Shown here one piece after another: positions 1 through 12,860 of a DNA stretch of 16,726 bases. The translations under genes were made by a program, and so were the position numbers. The stretch comes from VGPE01 sp031431395. GTDB taxonomy: Bacteria; Chloroflexota; Limnocylindria; Limnocylindrales; CSP1-4. The stretch spans positions 1-16,726 of the forward strand of contig JANPDJ010000369.1 of the NCBI GenBank assembly GCA_031431395.1. Reading direction: 5' to 3'. Position 1 is the first letter of the stretch. Each line of letters opens with the position of its first letter. Under the pieces are notes generated by a model that had not been told where the DNA came from, did no database searches, and worked only from the letters and a program-made list of their open reading frames with translations.

Positions 1-1214
<1,214 letters not shown>

Positions 1215-1237
1215 CCGTCCCCGCATCCAGCCCGCGA

Positions 1238-1308
1238 CAGCGGGGCCGGCCGGCCCGCTGTTGCCCGCATCCGGTCCAGATCGCGCCGTCGAGCCAGTAG
1301 ACGGCGCG
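1238..1308 (+). promoter_or_regulatory. Two hairpins in the rpoB-rpoC spacer, ahead of the rpoC ribosome binding site
   Basis: The 104-base spacer holds two inverted repeats. The first has arms CAGCGGG (1238-1244) and CCCGCTG (1254-1260), with a GC-rich inner extension. It is followed by only two T residues, so it is a poor intrinsic terminator. The second has perfect 9-bp arms CGCGCCGTC (1282-1290) and GACGGCGCG (1300-1308) with a 9-nt loop. Its last base is the first base of the rpoC Shine-Dalgarno GGAGGAGA (1308-1315), which lies 3 nt before the ATG. The second stem could affect access to the ribosome binding site, or either could be a processing or pausing site. The repeats are seen directly; function is inferred. 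Confidence 0.5.
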
Positions 1309-1318
1309 GAGGAGAAGC

Positions 1319-5806
<4,488 letters not shown>

Positions 5807-5835
5807 ACCGGGCTGGTCCTGTCGTCATCACGCCA

Positions 5836-5865
5836 CAACGAGCGGGCCCGGCGGCCCGCTCGTTG
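5836..5865 (+). terminator. Strong hairpin after rpoC, probable rpoBC terminator
   Basis: Perfect 12-bp arms CAACGAGCGGGC (5836-5847) and GCCCGCTCGTTG (5854-5865) enclose a 6-nt loop whose outer bases can also pair. It begins 30 bases after the rpoC stop and precedes the next promoter, which is where a terminator is expected. No T-tract follows, which is common in GC-rich genomes but means RNA-stabilising or Rho-assisted ending is equally possible. The rest of the 344-base spacer up to the str promoter holds only smaller repeats, such as GCACCG/CGGTGC at 5909-5923. Confidence 0.65.
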
Positions 5866-5971
5866 CGCATCTGCCACCGTCCGACTCGCCGAGCCCCGAG
5901 GCATGGCAGCACCGCAACGGTGCCAACCCGAATCCCGGTTGCCGGGGTCCCTGGCGGGGCAGGTTCGGGGT

Positions 5972-6001
5972 TTGACACGTTCGTTCGGCCGCTGCTACAC
6001 T
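5972..6001 (+). promoter_or_regulatory. Probable housekeeping-sigma promoter of the str operon
   Basis: A perfect -35 hexamer TTGACA (5972-5977) is followed after 18 bases by TACACT (5996-6001), which matches the TATAAT consensus at 4 of 6 positions including the first two and last. Transcription would start near 6008, giving a leader of about 143 bases before rpsL. It lies between the rpoC hairpin and rpsL, the expected place for a promoter driving rpsL-rpsG-fusA-tuf. Based on sequence match only. Confidence 0.65.
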
Positions 6002-6032
6002 CCGCGCTCGTCGCCTCGATTGGAGAGGCACT

Positions 6033-6143
6033 GTGGCCGTGGCCGCAGGCACCGTCGAGCGCCTACGGCCCGGGATCCGCGCCCAACGCATCGAGGGCGC
6101 CCATGACCGGCCACCACCACGTACGGGCCAATTGAAGGGGTAG
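6033..6143 (+). CDS. Possible 36-codon leader peptide upstream of rpsL
   Basis: A short frame opens at GTG 6033, 4 nt after a good Shine-Dalgarno GGAGAGG (6022-6028), and runs to TAG 6141-6143. It begins about 25 bases downstream of the predicted str transcription start and ends 7 bases before the rpsL GTG. Its last codons overlap the rpsL ribosome binding site (AAGGGG, 6135-6140). That arrangement would suit translational coupling or a leader peptide. The predicted product (VAVAAGTVERLRPG...) resembles nothing I recognise, has no membrane segment, and is rich in Arg and Pro towards its end. It may be chance; I have no independent evidence that it is translated. Confidence 0.3.
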   Translation: MAVAAGTVERLRPGIRAQRIEGAHDRPPPRTGQLKG

Positions 6144-6150
6144 CGTCTCC

Positions 6151-6582
6151 GTGCCGACCATTTCCCAGCTCGTGCGTCACGGCCGCCAGCGCAAGATCGC
6201 CAAGGTCAAGGCGCCGGCCATGCGCAAGAACTGGAACAGCCTGAAGCAGCGCCAGGAGTCCATTCCGGGTGCGCCGCAGAAGCGCGGCGTCTGCCTCCAG
6301 GTTCGCACCATGACGCCAAAGAAGCCCAACTCGGCGCTTCGCAAGATCGCGCGCGTTCGCCTCACGAACCAGATGGAAGTCACCGCCTACATCCCGGGCA
6401 TCGGGCACAACCTGCAGGAGCACTCGGTCGTGCTGGTGCGTGGCGGCCGGGTCAAGGACCTGCCGTCCGTCAAGTACCACATCATCCGTGGCGCGCTGGA
6501 CGCAGCGGGTGTCCGCGATCGCAAGCAGGGCCGCAGCAAGTACGGCGCCAAGGTCGCCCAGGCGCCGAAGGGCCGGAAGTAG
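6151..6582 (+). CDS. rpsL: 30S ribosomal protein S12 (143 aa)
   Basis: S12 lies at the decoding centre of the small ribosomal subunit and influences tRNA selection. The family core is clear: PQKRGVC at residues 42-48, TPKKPNSALRK at 55-65 (the PKK loop where streptomycin-resistance changes occur; both Lys are present), GHNLQEHSVVLVRGGRVKDLP at 85-105 and the RKQGRSKYG tail. Compared with E. coli S12 there is an insert of about 14 residues between APAM and PQKRGVC (roughly residues 25-39), a form I associate with Chloroflexota. The conserved Gly after LP in the second loop is Ser here (LPSV, Ser106). The start is GTG 6151, whose N-terminus (VPTISQLVRHGR) fits the family, with AAGGGG 10 nt upstream. 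It heads the str operon and is separated from rpsG by one base. Confidence 0.98.
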   Translation: MPTISQLVRHGRQRKIAKVKAPAMRKNWNSLKQRQESIPGAPQKRGVCLQVRTMTPKKPNSALRKIARVRLTNQMEVTAYIPGIGHNLQEHSVVLVRGGRVKDLPSVKYHIIRGALDAAGVRDRKQGRSKYGAKVAQAPKGRK

Positions 6583-6583
6583 C

Positions 6584-7051
6584 ATGCCTCGTCGCGCACA
6601 GCCGGCCCGCAAGACCAAGTACCAGACAACGCCGCTCAATCGCAACACCGCGCGTTTCAGCGCGAAGCTGATGACCAACGGCAAGCGGAACCTTTCTGAG
6701 CGGATCCTTCGTCAGGCGCTCGCGCGCGCAGAGGCCCAGGCACATCGTCCGGGCGTCGAGGTCCTTGAGGCCGCGATGCGCAACGCCACCCCCATCATCG
6801 AGGTCAAGCCCCGCCGCGTCGGCGGCGCCACGTACCAGGTCCCGGTGGAGATCCGGGGCGACCGTCGTCTCTCGCTGGGTGTGCGCTGGCTCGTCCAGGC
6901 GGCTCGCCGGCGGAACGGCAAGAGCATGAGTGAAAAGCTCGCTGCGGAATTCGTGGATGCCATGAATGGCCTCGGCGCAGCCGTCAAGCGACGCGAAGAC
7001 ACGCACAAGATGGCGGAGGCCAACAAGGCTTTCAGCCACTTCAAGTGGTAG
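6584..7051 (+). CDS. rpsG: 30S ribosomal protein S7 (155 aa)
   Basis: S7 is the primary binder that nucleates assembly of the 30S head, and it sits near the mRNA exit and E site. The protein begins MPRRAQPARK and shows the family hallmarks: NGKRNLSERI, a central TPIIEVKPRRVGGATYQVPVEI, WLVQAARRRNGKSM, and the C-terminal EDTHKMAEANKAFSHFKW. Its length is normal for bacterial S7. ATG 6584 is chosen because it follows the rpsL stop by one base and gives the family N-terminus; the frame extends further upstream but only inside rpsL. The close spacing and weak own Shine-Dalgarno (GGAAG inside rpsL) suggest translational coupling to rpsL. In E. coli S7 represses its own operon; no equivalent site was resolved here. 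Confidence 0.98.
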   Translation: MPRRAQPARKTKYQTTPLNRNTARFSAKLMTNGKRNLSERILRQALARAEAQAHRPGVEVLEAAMRNATPIIEVKPRRVGGATYQVPVEIRGDRRLSLGVRWLVQAARRRNGKSMSEKLAAEFVDAMNGLGAAVKRREDTHKMAEANKAFSHFKW

Positions 7052-7089
7052 GCCGTCCGGCCGCCGGTTTCAGGAGCTAGCGAACAACC

Positions 7090-9165
7090 GTGGCACGACA
7101 GGTTCCGCTCGCGCGAACGCGGAACATTGGAATCATCGCCCATATTGACGCGGGCAAGACAACCGTCACCGAGCGGATCCTCTTCTACACGAAGAAGATC
7201 TACAAGATCGGTGAGGTCCATGAGGGCGCGGCCACCATGGACTGGATGCCCCAGGAGCAGGAGCGCGGGATCACGATCACCGCGGCTGCGACCACGTGCT
7301 TCTGGAACGACCACCGGATCAACATCATCGATACGCCCGGGCACGTGGACTTCACCGTCGAGGTCGAACGCAGCCTCCGGGTGCTCGACGGTGCGGTCGT
7401 GGTCTTCGATGGCGTGGCGGGCGTGGAGCCCCAGTCCGAGACGGTCTGGCGCCAGGCCGACCGGTACCGCGTGCCGCGGATCTGCTTCGTCAACAAGCTC
7501 GACCGGACAGGCGCCGACTTCTGGCGCTGCGTTGCCATGATCAAGGATCGCCTGGGTGCGAACGCCGTACCCATCCAGATCCCGATCGGCAGCGAGGAGA
7601 ACTTCAAGGGAGTGATCGACCTGATCACGATGAAGGCCGTTCTCTACCGTGACGACCAGGGCATCACGATCGACATCGTGGACATCCCGGCGGACCTGCT
7701 TGCCGAGGCGACCAGGCATCGCGAAGTGCTCGTGGAGGCTGTCGCCGAATCGGACGATGGGCTGACCCACAAGTTCCTCGAGGGCGAGGTGCTCACGGAG
7801 CAGGAGATCCGCCACGGTCTGCGACTGGGCACGCTGCAGTACAAGATCGTCCCGATCCTGACCGGCTCCGCTCTCAAGAACAAGGGCGTTCAGGCCGTCC
7901 TGGACGCGGTCGTGGACTACCTGCCCTCGCCGCTGGACGTTCCGCCGGTCATCGGAGAGGACCCTCGAACCCACGCCGAAATCCTGCGCACGGTGGACGA
8001 CAAAGAGCCCTTCAGCGCCCTCGCCTTCAAGATCGCGGCAGATCCCTTCGTGGGCAAGCTCGCCTTCTTCCGGGTCTACTCGGGCACGCTCAAGTCCGGC
8101 TCGTATGTCTACAACGCGAGCAAGGATCGCAAGGAGCGGATCGGCCGGATCCTGCAGATGCACGCCAACCATCGCGAGGATATCGAAGAGGTATACGCGG
8201 GCGACATCGCTGCGGCAGTGGGTCTCAAGGAGACGTTCACGGGGGACACGCTGACGGACCCGGAGCACCCGGTCATCCTCGAGTCCATGACCTTCCCGGA
8301 GCCAGTCATCGAGGTCAAGATCGAGCCCAAGACGAAGGCGGACCAGGACAAGCTGGGTGTCGCGCTTCAGCGGCTTTCCGAGGAGGATCCCACCTTCCGC
8401 GTCAAGACGGATCCCGAGACCTCCGAGACGCTCATCGCCGGGATGGGAGAACTGCACCTGGATGTCCTCGTGGACCGGATGATCCGCGAGTTCAAGGTCG
8501 CCGCGAACATCGGCAAGCCGCAGGTCTCGTATCGCGAGACCATCCGCCGGGCTGCCGAGGGCAATGGACGGTTTATCCGCCAGACCGGCGGCAAGGGCCA
8601 GTACGGCCATGCGATGATCCGGCTGGAGCCCCGCGAGAAGGGGTCCGGCTACCTGTTCGTGGACAAGATCGTGGGCGGTACGATTCCGCGGGAGTACATC
8701 AAGCCCGTGGATGCCGGCATCCGCGAAGCGCTGGAGACGGGCATTTACGCCGGGTTCCCGGTGGTGGACGTCCAGGCGACGTTGTACGACGGGTCGTTCC
8801 ACGAGGTTGACTCGTCGGAAATGGCCTTCAAGATCGCCGGCTCAATGGCCGTGAAGGACGCCTTCTCGAAGGCGGATCCGGTCATCCTGGAGCCCGTCAT
8901 GAAGGTTGAGGTCATCGTCGCCGAGCAGTTCATGGGTGACATCATCGGCGACCTCAACAGCCGCCGCGGACACATCGACGGGATGGAATCACGGGGGACC
9001 ACTCAGGTGATCCGGGCCTTTGTGCCCCTTGCCCAGATGTTCGGCTACGTCACGGATCTGCGATCCATGACCCAGGGCCGGGCAACGTCGTCGATGGAGT
9101 TCTCGCACTACGCCGAAGTTCCCGCGAGTCTCGCGTCGGAACTCGTTCAAAAGTCGAAGGTTTAA
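7090..9165 (+). CDS. fusA: Elongation factor G (691 aa)
   Basis: EF-G is the cytoplasmic GTPase that drives ribosomal translocation and, with the recycling factor, splits post-termination ribosomes. The G domain has AHIDAGKTT at residues 18-26, RGITITAA in switch I at about 59-66, DTPGH at 81-85, NKLDRTGADF starting at 135, and a GSALKNKG G5 region. Domains II-V follow, including MGELHLDVLVDR, RQTGGKGQYGH in domain IV and the FGYVTDLRSMTQGRA segment near the end. The length is typical of canonical bacterial EF-G and no residue essential for GTP hydrolysis appears missing. The start is GTG 7090 (ARQVPLARTRNIGIIAHIDAG). The nearest Shine-Dalgarno AGGAG (7072-7076) is unusually far, 13 nt upstream. 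It belongs to the rpsL-rpsG-fusA-tuf operon. Confidence 0.98.
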   Translation: MARQVPLARTRNIGIIAHIDAGKTTVTERILFYTKKIYKIGEVHEGAATMDWMPQEQERGITITAAATTCFWNDHRINIIDTPGHVDFTVEVERSLRVLDGAVVVFDGVAGVEPQSETVWRQADRYRVPRICFVNKLDRTGADFWRCVAMIKDRLGANAVPIQIPIGSEENFKGVIDLITMKAVLYRDDQGITIDIVDIPADLLAEATRHREVLVEAVAESDDGLTHKFLEGEVLTEQEIRHGLRLGTLQYKIVPILTGSALKNKGVQAVLDAVVDYLPSPLDVPPVIGEDPRTHAEILRTVDDKEPFSALAFKIAADPFVGKLAFFRVYSGTLKSGSYVYNASKDRKERIGRILQMHANHREDIEEVYAGDIAAAVGLKETFTGDTLTDPEHPVILESMTFPEPVIEVKIEPKTKADQDKLGVALQRLSEEDPTFRVKTDPETSETLIAGMGELHLDVLVDRMIREFKVAANIGKPQVSYRETIRRAAEGNGRFIRQTGGKGQYGHAMIRLEPREKGSGYLFVDKIVGGTIPREYIKPVDAGIREALETGIYAGFPVVDVQATLYDGSFHEVDSSEMAFKIAGSMAVKDAFSKADPVILEPVMKVEVIVAEQFMGDIIGDLNSRRGHIDGMESRGTTQVIRAFVPLAQMFGYVTDLRSMTQGRATSSMEFSHYAEVPASLASELVQKSKV

Positions 9166-9198
9166 CCGCCCCCACGAGGAGCCAGGGAGCACGTCACG

Positions 9199-10395
<1,197 letters not shown>

Positions 10396-10399
10396 CACG

Positions 10400-10564
10400 A
10401 TGGCACGAGTAGAAGCGAGACCGGTCATCCAGCTGGCATGCACGGAGTGCAAGCAGCGAAACTACGCCACCCGCAAGAACAAGAAGAACGACCCGAGCCG
10501 GCTGGAATTCAACAAGTATTGTCCGCGGGAGCGACGCCACACCCTCCACCGGGAGGCCAAGTAG
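10400..10564 (+). CDS. rpmG: 50S ribosomal protein L33 (54 aa) with incomplete zinc ribbon
   Basis: L33 is a small large-subunit protein near the E site. The sequence (MARVEARPVIQLACTECKQR... NYATRKNKKN...) fits the Cys-containing, zinc-binding type of L33, with Cys14, Cys17 and Cys41. The fourth ligand of the usual CPxC knuckle is Glu44 here (YCPRERRHTLH; GAG at 10529-10531), so the ribbon has three Cys. Glu44 or a nearby His (47 or 50) might substitute, or zinc binding may be weakened. Zinc-free L33 types normally lose all four Cys, so this looks intermediate. It starts 4 bases after the tuf stop and lies just upstream of tRNA-Trp and secE, a standard arrangement. A sequencing error at the codon cannot be excluded. 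Confidence 0.95.
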   Translation: MARVEARPVIQLACTECKQRNYATRKNKKNDPSRLEFNKYCPRERRHTLHREAK

Positions 10565-10590
10565 CGGCGCCGCCCGCCTTCCGATCCCGC

Positions 10591-10666
10591 AGGGGTGTAG
10601 CTCAATTGGCAGAGCACTGGTCTCCAAAACCAGCGGTTGTAGGTTCGAGTCCTATCGCCCCTGCCA
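10591..10666 (+). tRNA. trnW: tRNA-Trp (anticodon CCA)
   Basis: A complete 76-nt cloverleaf is visible. The acceptor arm AGGGGTG (10591-10597) pairs with CGCCCCT (10656-10662), with one G-U. The D-arm stems are GCTC/GAGC. The anticodon stem CTGGT/ACCAG (10617-10621 and 10629-10633) encloses CTCCAAA, giving anticodon CCA at 10624-10626. The T-arm contains GGTTCGAGTCC. The discriminator is G and the terminal CCA is encoded (10664-10666). It lies between rpmG and secE, the usual site for tRNA-Trp in several phyla, and is probably processed from the same transcript. Confidence 0.97.
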
Positions 10667-10690
10667 CCTCACAGAACTGAAGCGAGAGCC

Positions 10691-10888
10691 GTGGAACGCA
10701 TCCGACGCTTCATCGACGAAGCGTGGTCCGAACTGAAGAAGGTGTCCTGGCCCACCCGGGCGCAGGTTCGCAATCTGACCATCCTGGTGTTCGTGGTGAG
10801 CGTCGCCGTCGGGCTCTACATCACCGTGTTCGACCTCATCTTCTTCCAGGCCGTGCAGGCATTGAACCGCCTGGCGGGCGGGGCGTAG
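10691..10888 (+). CDS. secE: Preprotein translocase subunit SecE (65 aa)
   Basis: SecE is the small membrane subunit that clamps and stabilises SecY in the Sec translocon. The short form is seen here. An amphipathic N-terminal helix (RRFIDEAWSELKKVSWPTRAQVRN, whose WSELKKVSWPT core is the family signature) is followed by one membrane segment at about residues 29-50 (LTILVFVVSVAVGLYITVFD). The start is GTG 10691, which leaves the signature at the expected distance from the N-terminus; upstream GCGAGAG is a weak ribosome binding site. It sits between tRNA-Trp and nusG, the near-universal bacterial neighbour. Confidence 0.97.
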   Translation: MERIRRFIDEAWSELKKVSWPTRAQVRNLTILVFVVSVAVGLYITVFDLIFFQAVQALNRLAGGA

Positions 10889-10898
10889 GGGCATGGTG

Positions 10899-11471
10899 AT
10901 GACTGAACAAGTCGCCGAGGCGCGGGCGCCGGAGAAGCGCTGGTACGTGATCCACACGTATTCCGGGTATGAGAACAAGGTGAAGGCCAACCTCGAGCAC
11001 CGGATCGAGTCCATGGGCATGGAGGACAAGATTTTCCAGGTCCTCGTTCCCATGGAGGACGAGATCGAGATCCGGCAGGGCCAGCGGCACACCGTCCAGA
11101 AGAAGGTGTACCCGGGTTACGTGCTCGTGGAGATGACGCTGGACCCCGACAGCTGGTTCGTGGTTCGCAACACGCCGGGCGTCACCAGCTTCGTCGGTGG
11201 AGCCAACATTCCGGGCACCCGGAATGAGCCCATCCCGCTCGAGGAGCACGAAGTCAAGCAGATCCTCCGCCAGATGGGCGTGGAGACTCCCAAGTACCGC
11301 GTTGCCTTCCAGAAGGGCCAGAGCGTCCGCGTGACCGATGGCCCGTTCGCCGAGTTCATCGGGACGGTCGACGAGGTGAACCCCGAGCGGAACAAGGTGA
11401 AGGTGCTTGTCAGCATCTTTGGCCGCGAGACGCCCGTGGAGCTTGACTTCCTCCAGGTCGAGAAGCTGTGA
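10899..11471 (+). CDS. nusG: Transcription termination/antitermination factor NusG (190 aa)
   Basis: NusG binds the RNA polymerase clamp through its N-terminal domain and links it to Rho or ribosomal S10 through its KOW domain. The NGN domain covers about residues 14-110 (KRWYVIHTYSGYENKVKANL, then KKVYPGYVLVEM and the VRNTPGVTSFVG loop). The KOW domain covers about 135-190 (FQKGQSVRVTDGPFAEFIGTVDEVNPERNKVKV is its start). ATG 10899 is preferred because AGGGG (10887-10891) lies 7 nt upstream. The in-frame ATG 10893 is only 1 nt from it and would add two residues. It follows secE by about 10 bases and is probably co-transcribed. Length and motifs are ordinary. Confidence 0.97.
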   Translation: MTEQVAEARAPEKRWYVIHTYSGYENKVKANLEHRIESMGMEDKIFQVLVPMEDEIEIRQGQRHTVQKKVYPGYVLVEMTLDPDSWFVVRNTPGVTSFVGGANIPGTRNEPIPLEEHEVKQILRQMGVETPKYRVAFQKGQSVRVTDGPFAEFIGTVDEVNPERNKVKVLVSIFGRETPVELDFLQVEKL

Positions 11472-11629
11472 TCGCCGCCCGGGTGGCCCATGCCCGCGTT
11501 GTCGCCTCCGCGCGTTCGCTCACGCACGCGACGTGCGCTCGCTCGGGTGCTCGGCTCCGCCTTGGCCTGGACACGCCCGGCTCGGCGACCACCGTGCCGA
11601 CGCACCGCTAGAAAGGAAACCGTCGCCCA
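11472..11629 (+). other. 158-base GC-rich spacer between nusG and rplK
   Basis: No gene was found here. The middle part is a run of CGCTCGCTCG-like steps with a perfect 6-bp hairpin CGCACG/CGTGCG and 3-nt loop (11523-11537). No T-tract follows it and no convincing -35/-10 pair was found. The rplK ribosome binding site AAAGGAA (11612-11618) closes the spacer. It may contain the rplK-rplA leader or a weak terminator, but nothing is decisive. Confidence 0.4.
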
Positions 11630-12055
11630 GTGGCCAAGAAGATCCGCATCGTTCTCACCCTGCAGCTGCCGGCCGGTAAGGCAACGCCCGCTCCGCCGGT
11701 CGGGACCGCGCTGGGCCCCCACGGAATCAACATCGTCGAGTTCACGAAGGCGTACAACGAGCGCACGGCCGACAAGGCCGGCCAGGTCATCCCCGCGCAG
11801 ATCACCGTCTTCGAGGATCGGTCGTTCACGTTCATCCTGAAGACGCCGCCTGCCGCGGACATGCTCCGCAAGGCCGCGGGCATCGACAAGGGCACTGCAA
11901 CCGCCGGGCGCGCAACCGCCGGGCGGATCACTCGCGACCAGCTCCGCACGATCGCCCAGGCGAAGCTGCCGGACCTCAACGCCAACAGCATCGAGTCGGC
12001 CGCAAAGCAGATCGAGGGAACTGCCCGCAGCATGGGCATCGAGGTTGTCGGCTAG
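11630..12055 (+). CDS. rplK: 50S ribosomal protein L11 (141 aa)
   Basis: L11 binds the GTPase-associated region of 23S rRNA, helps elongation factors act, and is needed for the stringent response by RelA-type enzymes. The N-terminal domain has the proline-rich signature (LPAGKATPAPPVGTALGPHG at about residues 13-32) followed by INIVEFTKAYNERT. The C-terminal rRNA-binding domain has TRDQLRTIAQAKLPDLNA and ends GTARSMGIEVVG. Length is normal. The interdomain/loop segment at residues 90-99 is an exact ATAGR-ATAGR repeat encoded by a 15-bp tandem repeat. The start is GTG 11630 (VAKKIRIV), with AAAGGAA about 11 nt upstream. It is paired with rplA, as is usual. Confidence 0.98.
   Translation: MAKKIRIVLTLQLPAGKATPAPPVGTALGPHGINIVEFTKAYNERTADKAGQVIPAQITVFEDRSFTFILKTPPAADMLRKAAGIDKGTATAGRATAGRITRDQLRTIAQAKLPDLNANSIESAAKQIEGTARSMGIEVVG
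11897..11926 (+). repeat. 15-bp tandem repeat inside rplK
   Basis: GCAACCGCCGGGCGC (11897-11911) is followed directly by GCAACCGCCGGGCGG (11912-11926), 14 of 15 identical. It encodes ATAGR twice at L11 residues 90-99. From memory the protein is not longer than normal L11 here, so the repeat occupies the usual loop length rather than adding to it. Confidence 0.85.
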
Positions 12056-12074
12056 GTCCATCGTCACGCCGCCC

Positions 12075-12130
12075 GCAGGTCACCCCGCCTGCCGGTCGGA
12101 ACCCCAGGGGAAGGCCGGGTTCACCCGGCC
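12075..12130 (+). promoter_or_regulatory. Paired hairpins in the rplK-rplA spacer
   Basis: The 94-base spacer has arms GCAGGT (12075-12080) and GCCTGC (12087-12092, one G-U) with a 6-nt loop, then perfect arms GGCCGGG (12113-12119) and CCCGGCC (12124-12130) with loop TTCA. The second ends 5 bases before the rplA Shine-Dalgarno GGAAGGAA (12136-12143). Possible roles are translational control by L1, which binds its own mRNA in other bacteria, or simple mRNA structure. No L1-type binding loop was recognised with confidence. Confidence 0.4.
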
Positions 12131-12149
12131 GCAGCGGAAGGAACGAACC

Positions 12150-12860
12150 ATGGCCGCGCACGGCAAGAAGTACAACGAAGTTGCCAAGCTGGTGGAACGC
12201 GAGCGCATCTATGCGCCGCACGACGCCGTGGCGCTCGCGAAGCAGACCACCAACGTCGGCTTTGACGCGACCATCGAGGTGCACCTCAACCTCGGCGTGG
12301 ATCCTCGACATGCGGACCAGATGGTGCGCGGAACGGTCGTGCTGCCTCACGGTACCGGCAAGACCGTCCGGGTTGCCGTGTTCGCCCAGGGCGACAAGGC
12401 CCAGGAGGCCCTGCGTGCTGGCGCGGACGAAGTCGGCTCCGAGGATCTCGTGAAGAAGATCGAGGCTGGCTGGCTGGACTTCGACGTCGCGCTTGCGACG
12501 CCGGACCTCATGGGCCAGGTCGGCAAACTCGGAAAGATCCTTGGCCGGCGCGGACTCATGCCCAACCCCAAGTCCGGGACCATCACCTTCGATCTGGACC
12601 GCGCCGTGCGCGAGGTCAAGGCGGGTCGCGTCGAGTTCAAGGTGGACAAGGGCGGCCTGATCCACGTCGCCGCGGGCAGGGCCAGCTTCGGGGCGGATGA
12701 GCTGCTGGCGAATCTCGCCGTCCTGCTCGATGCCGTGAACCGGGCCAAGCCCGCCGGCGCCAAGGGTCACTACCTGCAGGGCATGACCATCGCGAGCACG
12801 ATGGGCCCGGGCATCAAGGTGGACATTCCCGCCCTTCTCGCAGTGGCCGCCGCCGCCTGA
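12150..12860 (+). CDS. rplA: 50S ribosomal protein L1 (236 aa)
   Basis: L1 forms the mobile L1 stalk that guides deacylated tRNA out of the E site, and in many bacteria it represses its own mRNA. The protein starts MAAHGKKYNEVAKLVERE. It shows ATIEVHLNLGVDPRHADQMVRG, VRVAVFAQGDKAQEA, then GKLGKILGRRGLMPNPKSGT (the L1 signature at about residues 129-148), and the RVEFKVDKGGLIHV and GHYLQGMTIASTMGPGIKVD segments. Length is typical. ATG 12150 is chosen over the longer open frame from 12045 because GGAAGGAA lies 6-7 nt upstream and the N-terminus fits the family. It lies 94 bases after rplK and before a long structured spacer. Confidence 0.98.
   Translation: MAAHGKKYNEVAKLVERERIYAPHDAVALAKQTTNVGFDATIEVHLNLGVDPRHADQMVRGTVVLPHGTGKTVRVAVFAQGDKAQEALRAGADEVGSEDLVKKIEAGWLDFDVALATPDLMGQVGKLGKILGRRGLMPNPKSGTITFDLDRAVREVKAGRVEFKVDKGGLIHVAAGRASFGADELLANLAVLLDAVNRAKPAGAKGHYLQGMTIASTMGPGIKVDIPALLAVAAAA

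Noticed and set aside
6712..8802. Long minus-strand frame (696 codons) opposite rpsG/fusA
   Set aside because: A shadow of fusA codon bias; no recognisable protein and no gene-like ribosome binding site. The same applies to 8989-10452 opposite tuf and 14604-16328 opposite rpoB.
10893..10898. NusG start at ATG 10893
   Set aside because: Only one base separates it from the AGGGG ribosome binding site, while ATG 10899 is at the normal 7-nt spacing. The difference is two residues.
11477..11610. Possible dispersed repeat or small gene in the nusG-rplK spacer
   Set aside because: CGCTCG-type steps are common in GC-rich spacers. No frame has a start with a ribosome binding site, and no second copy is present in the window.
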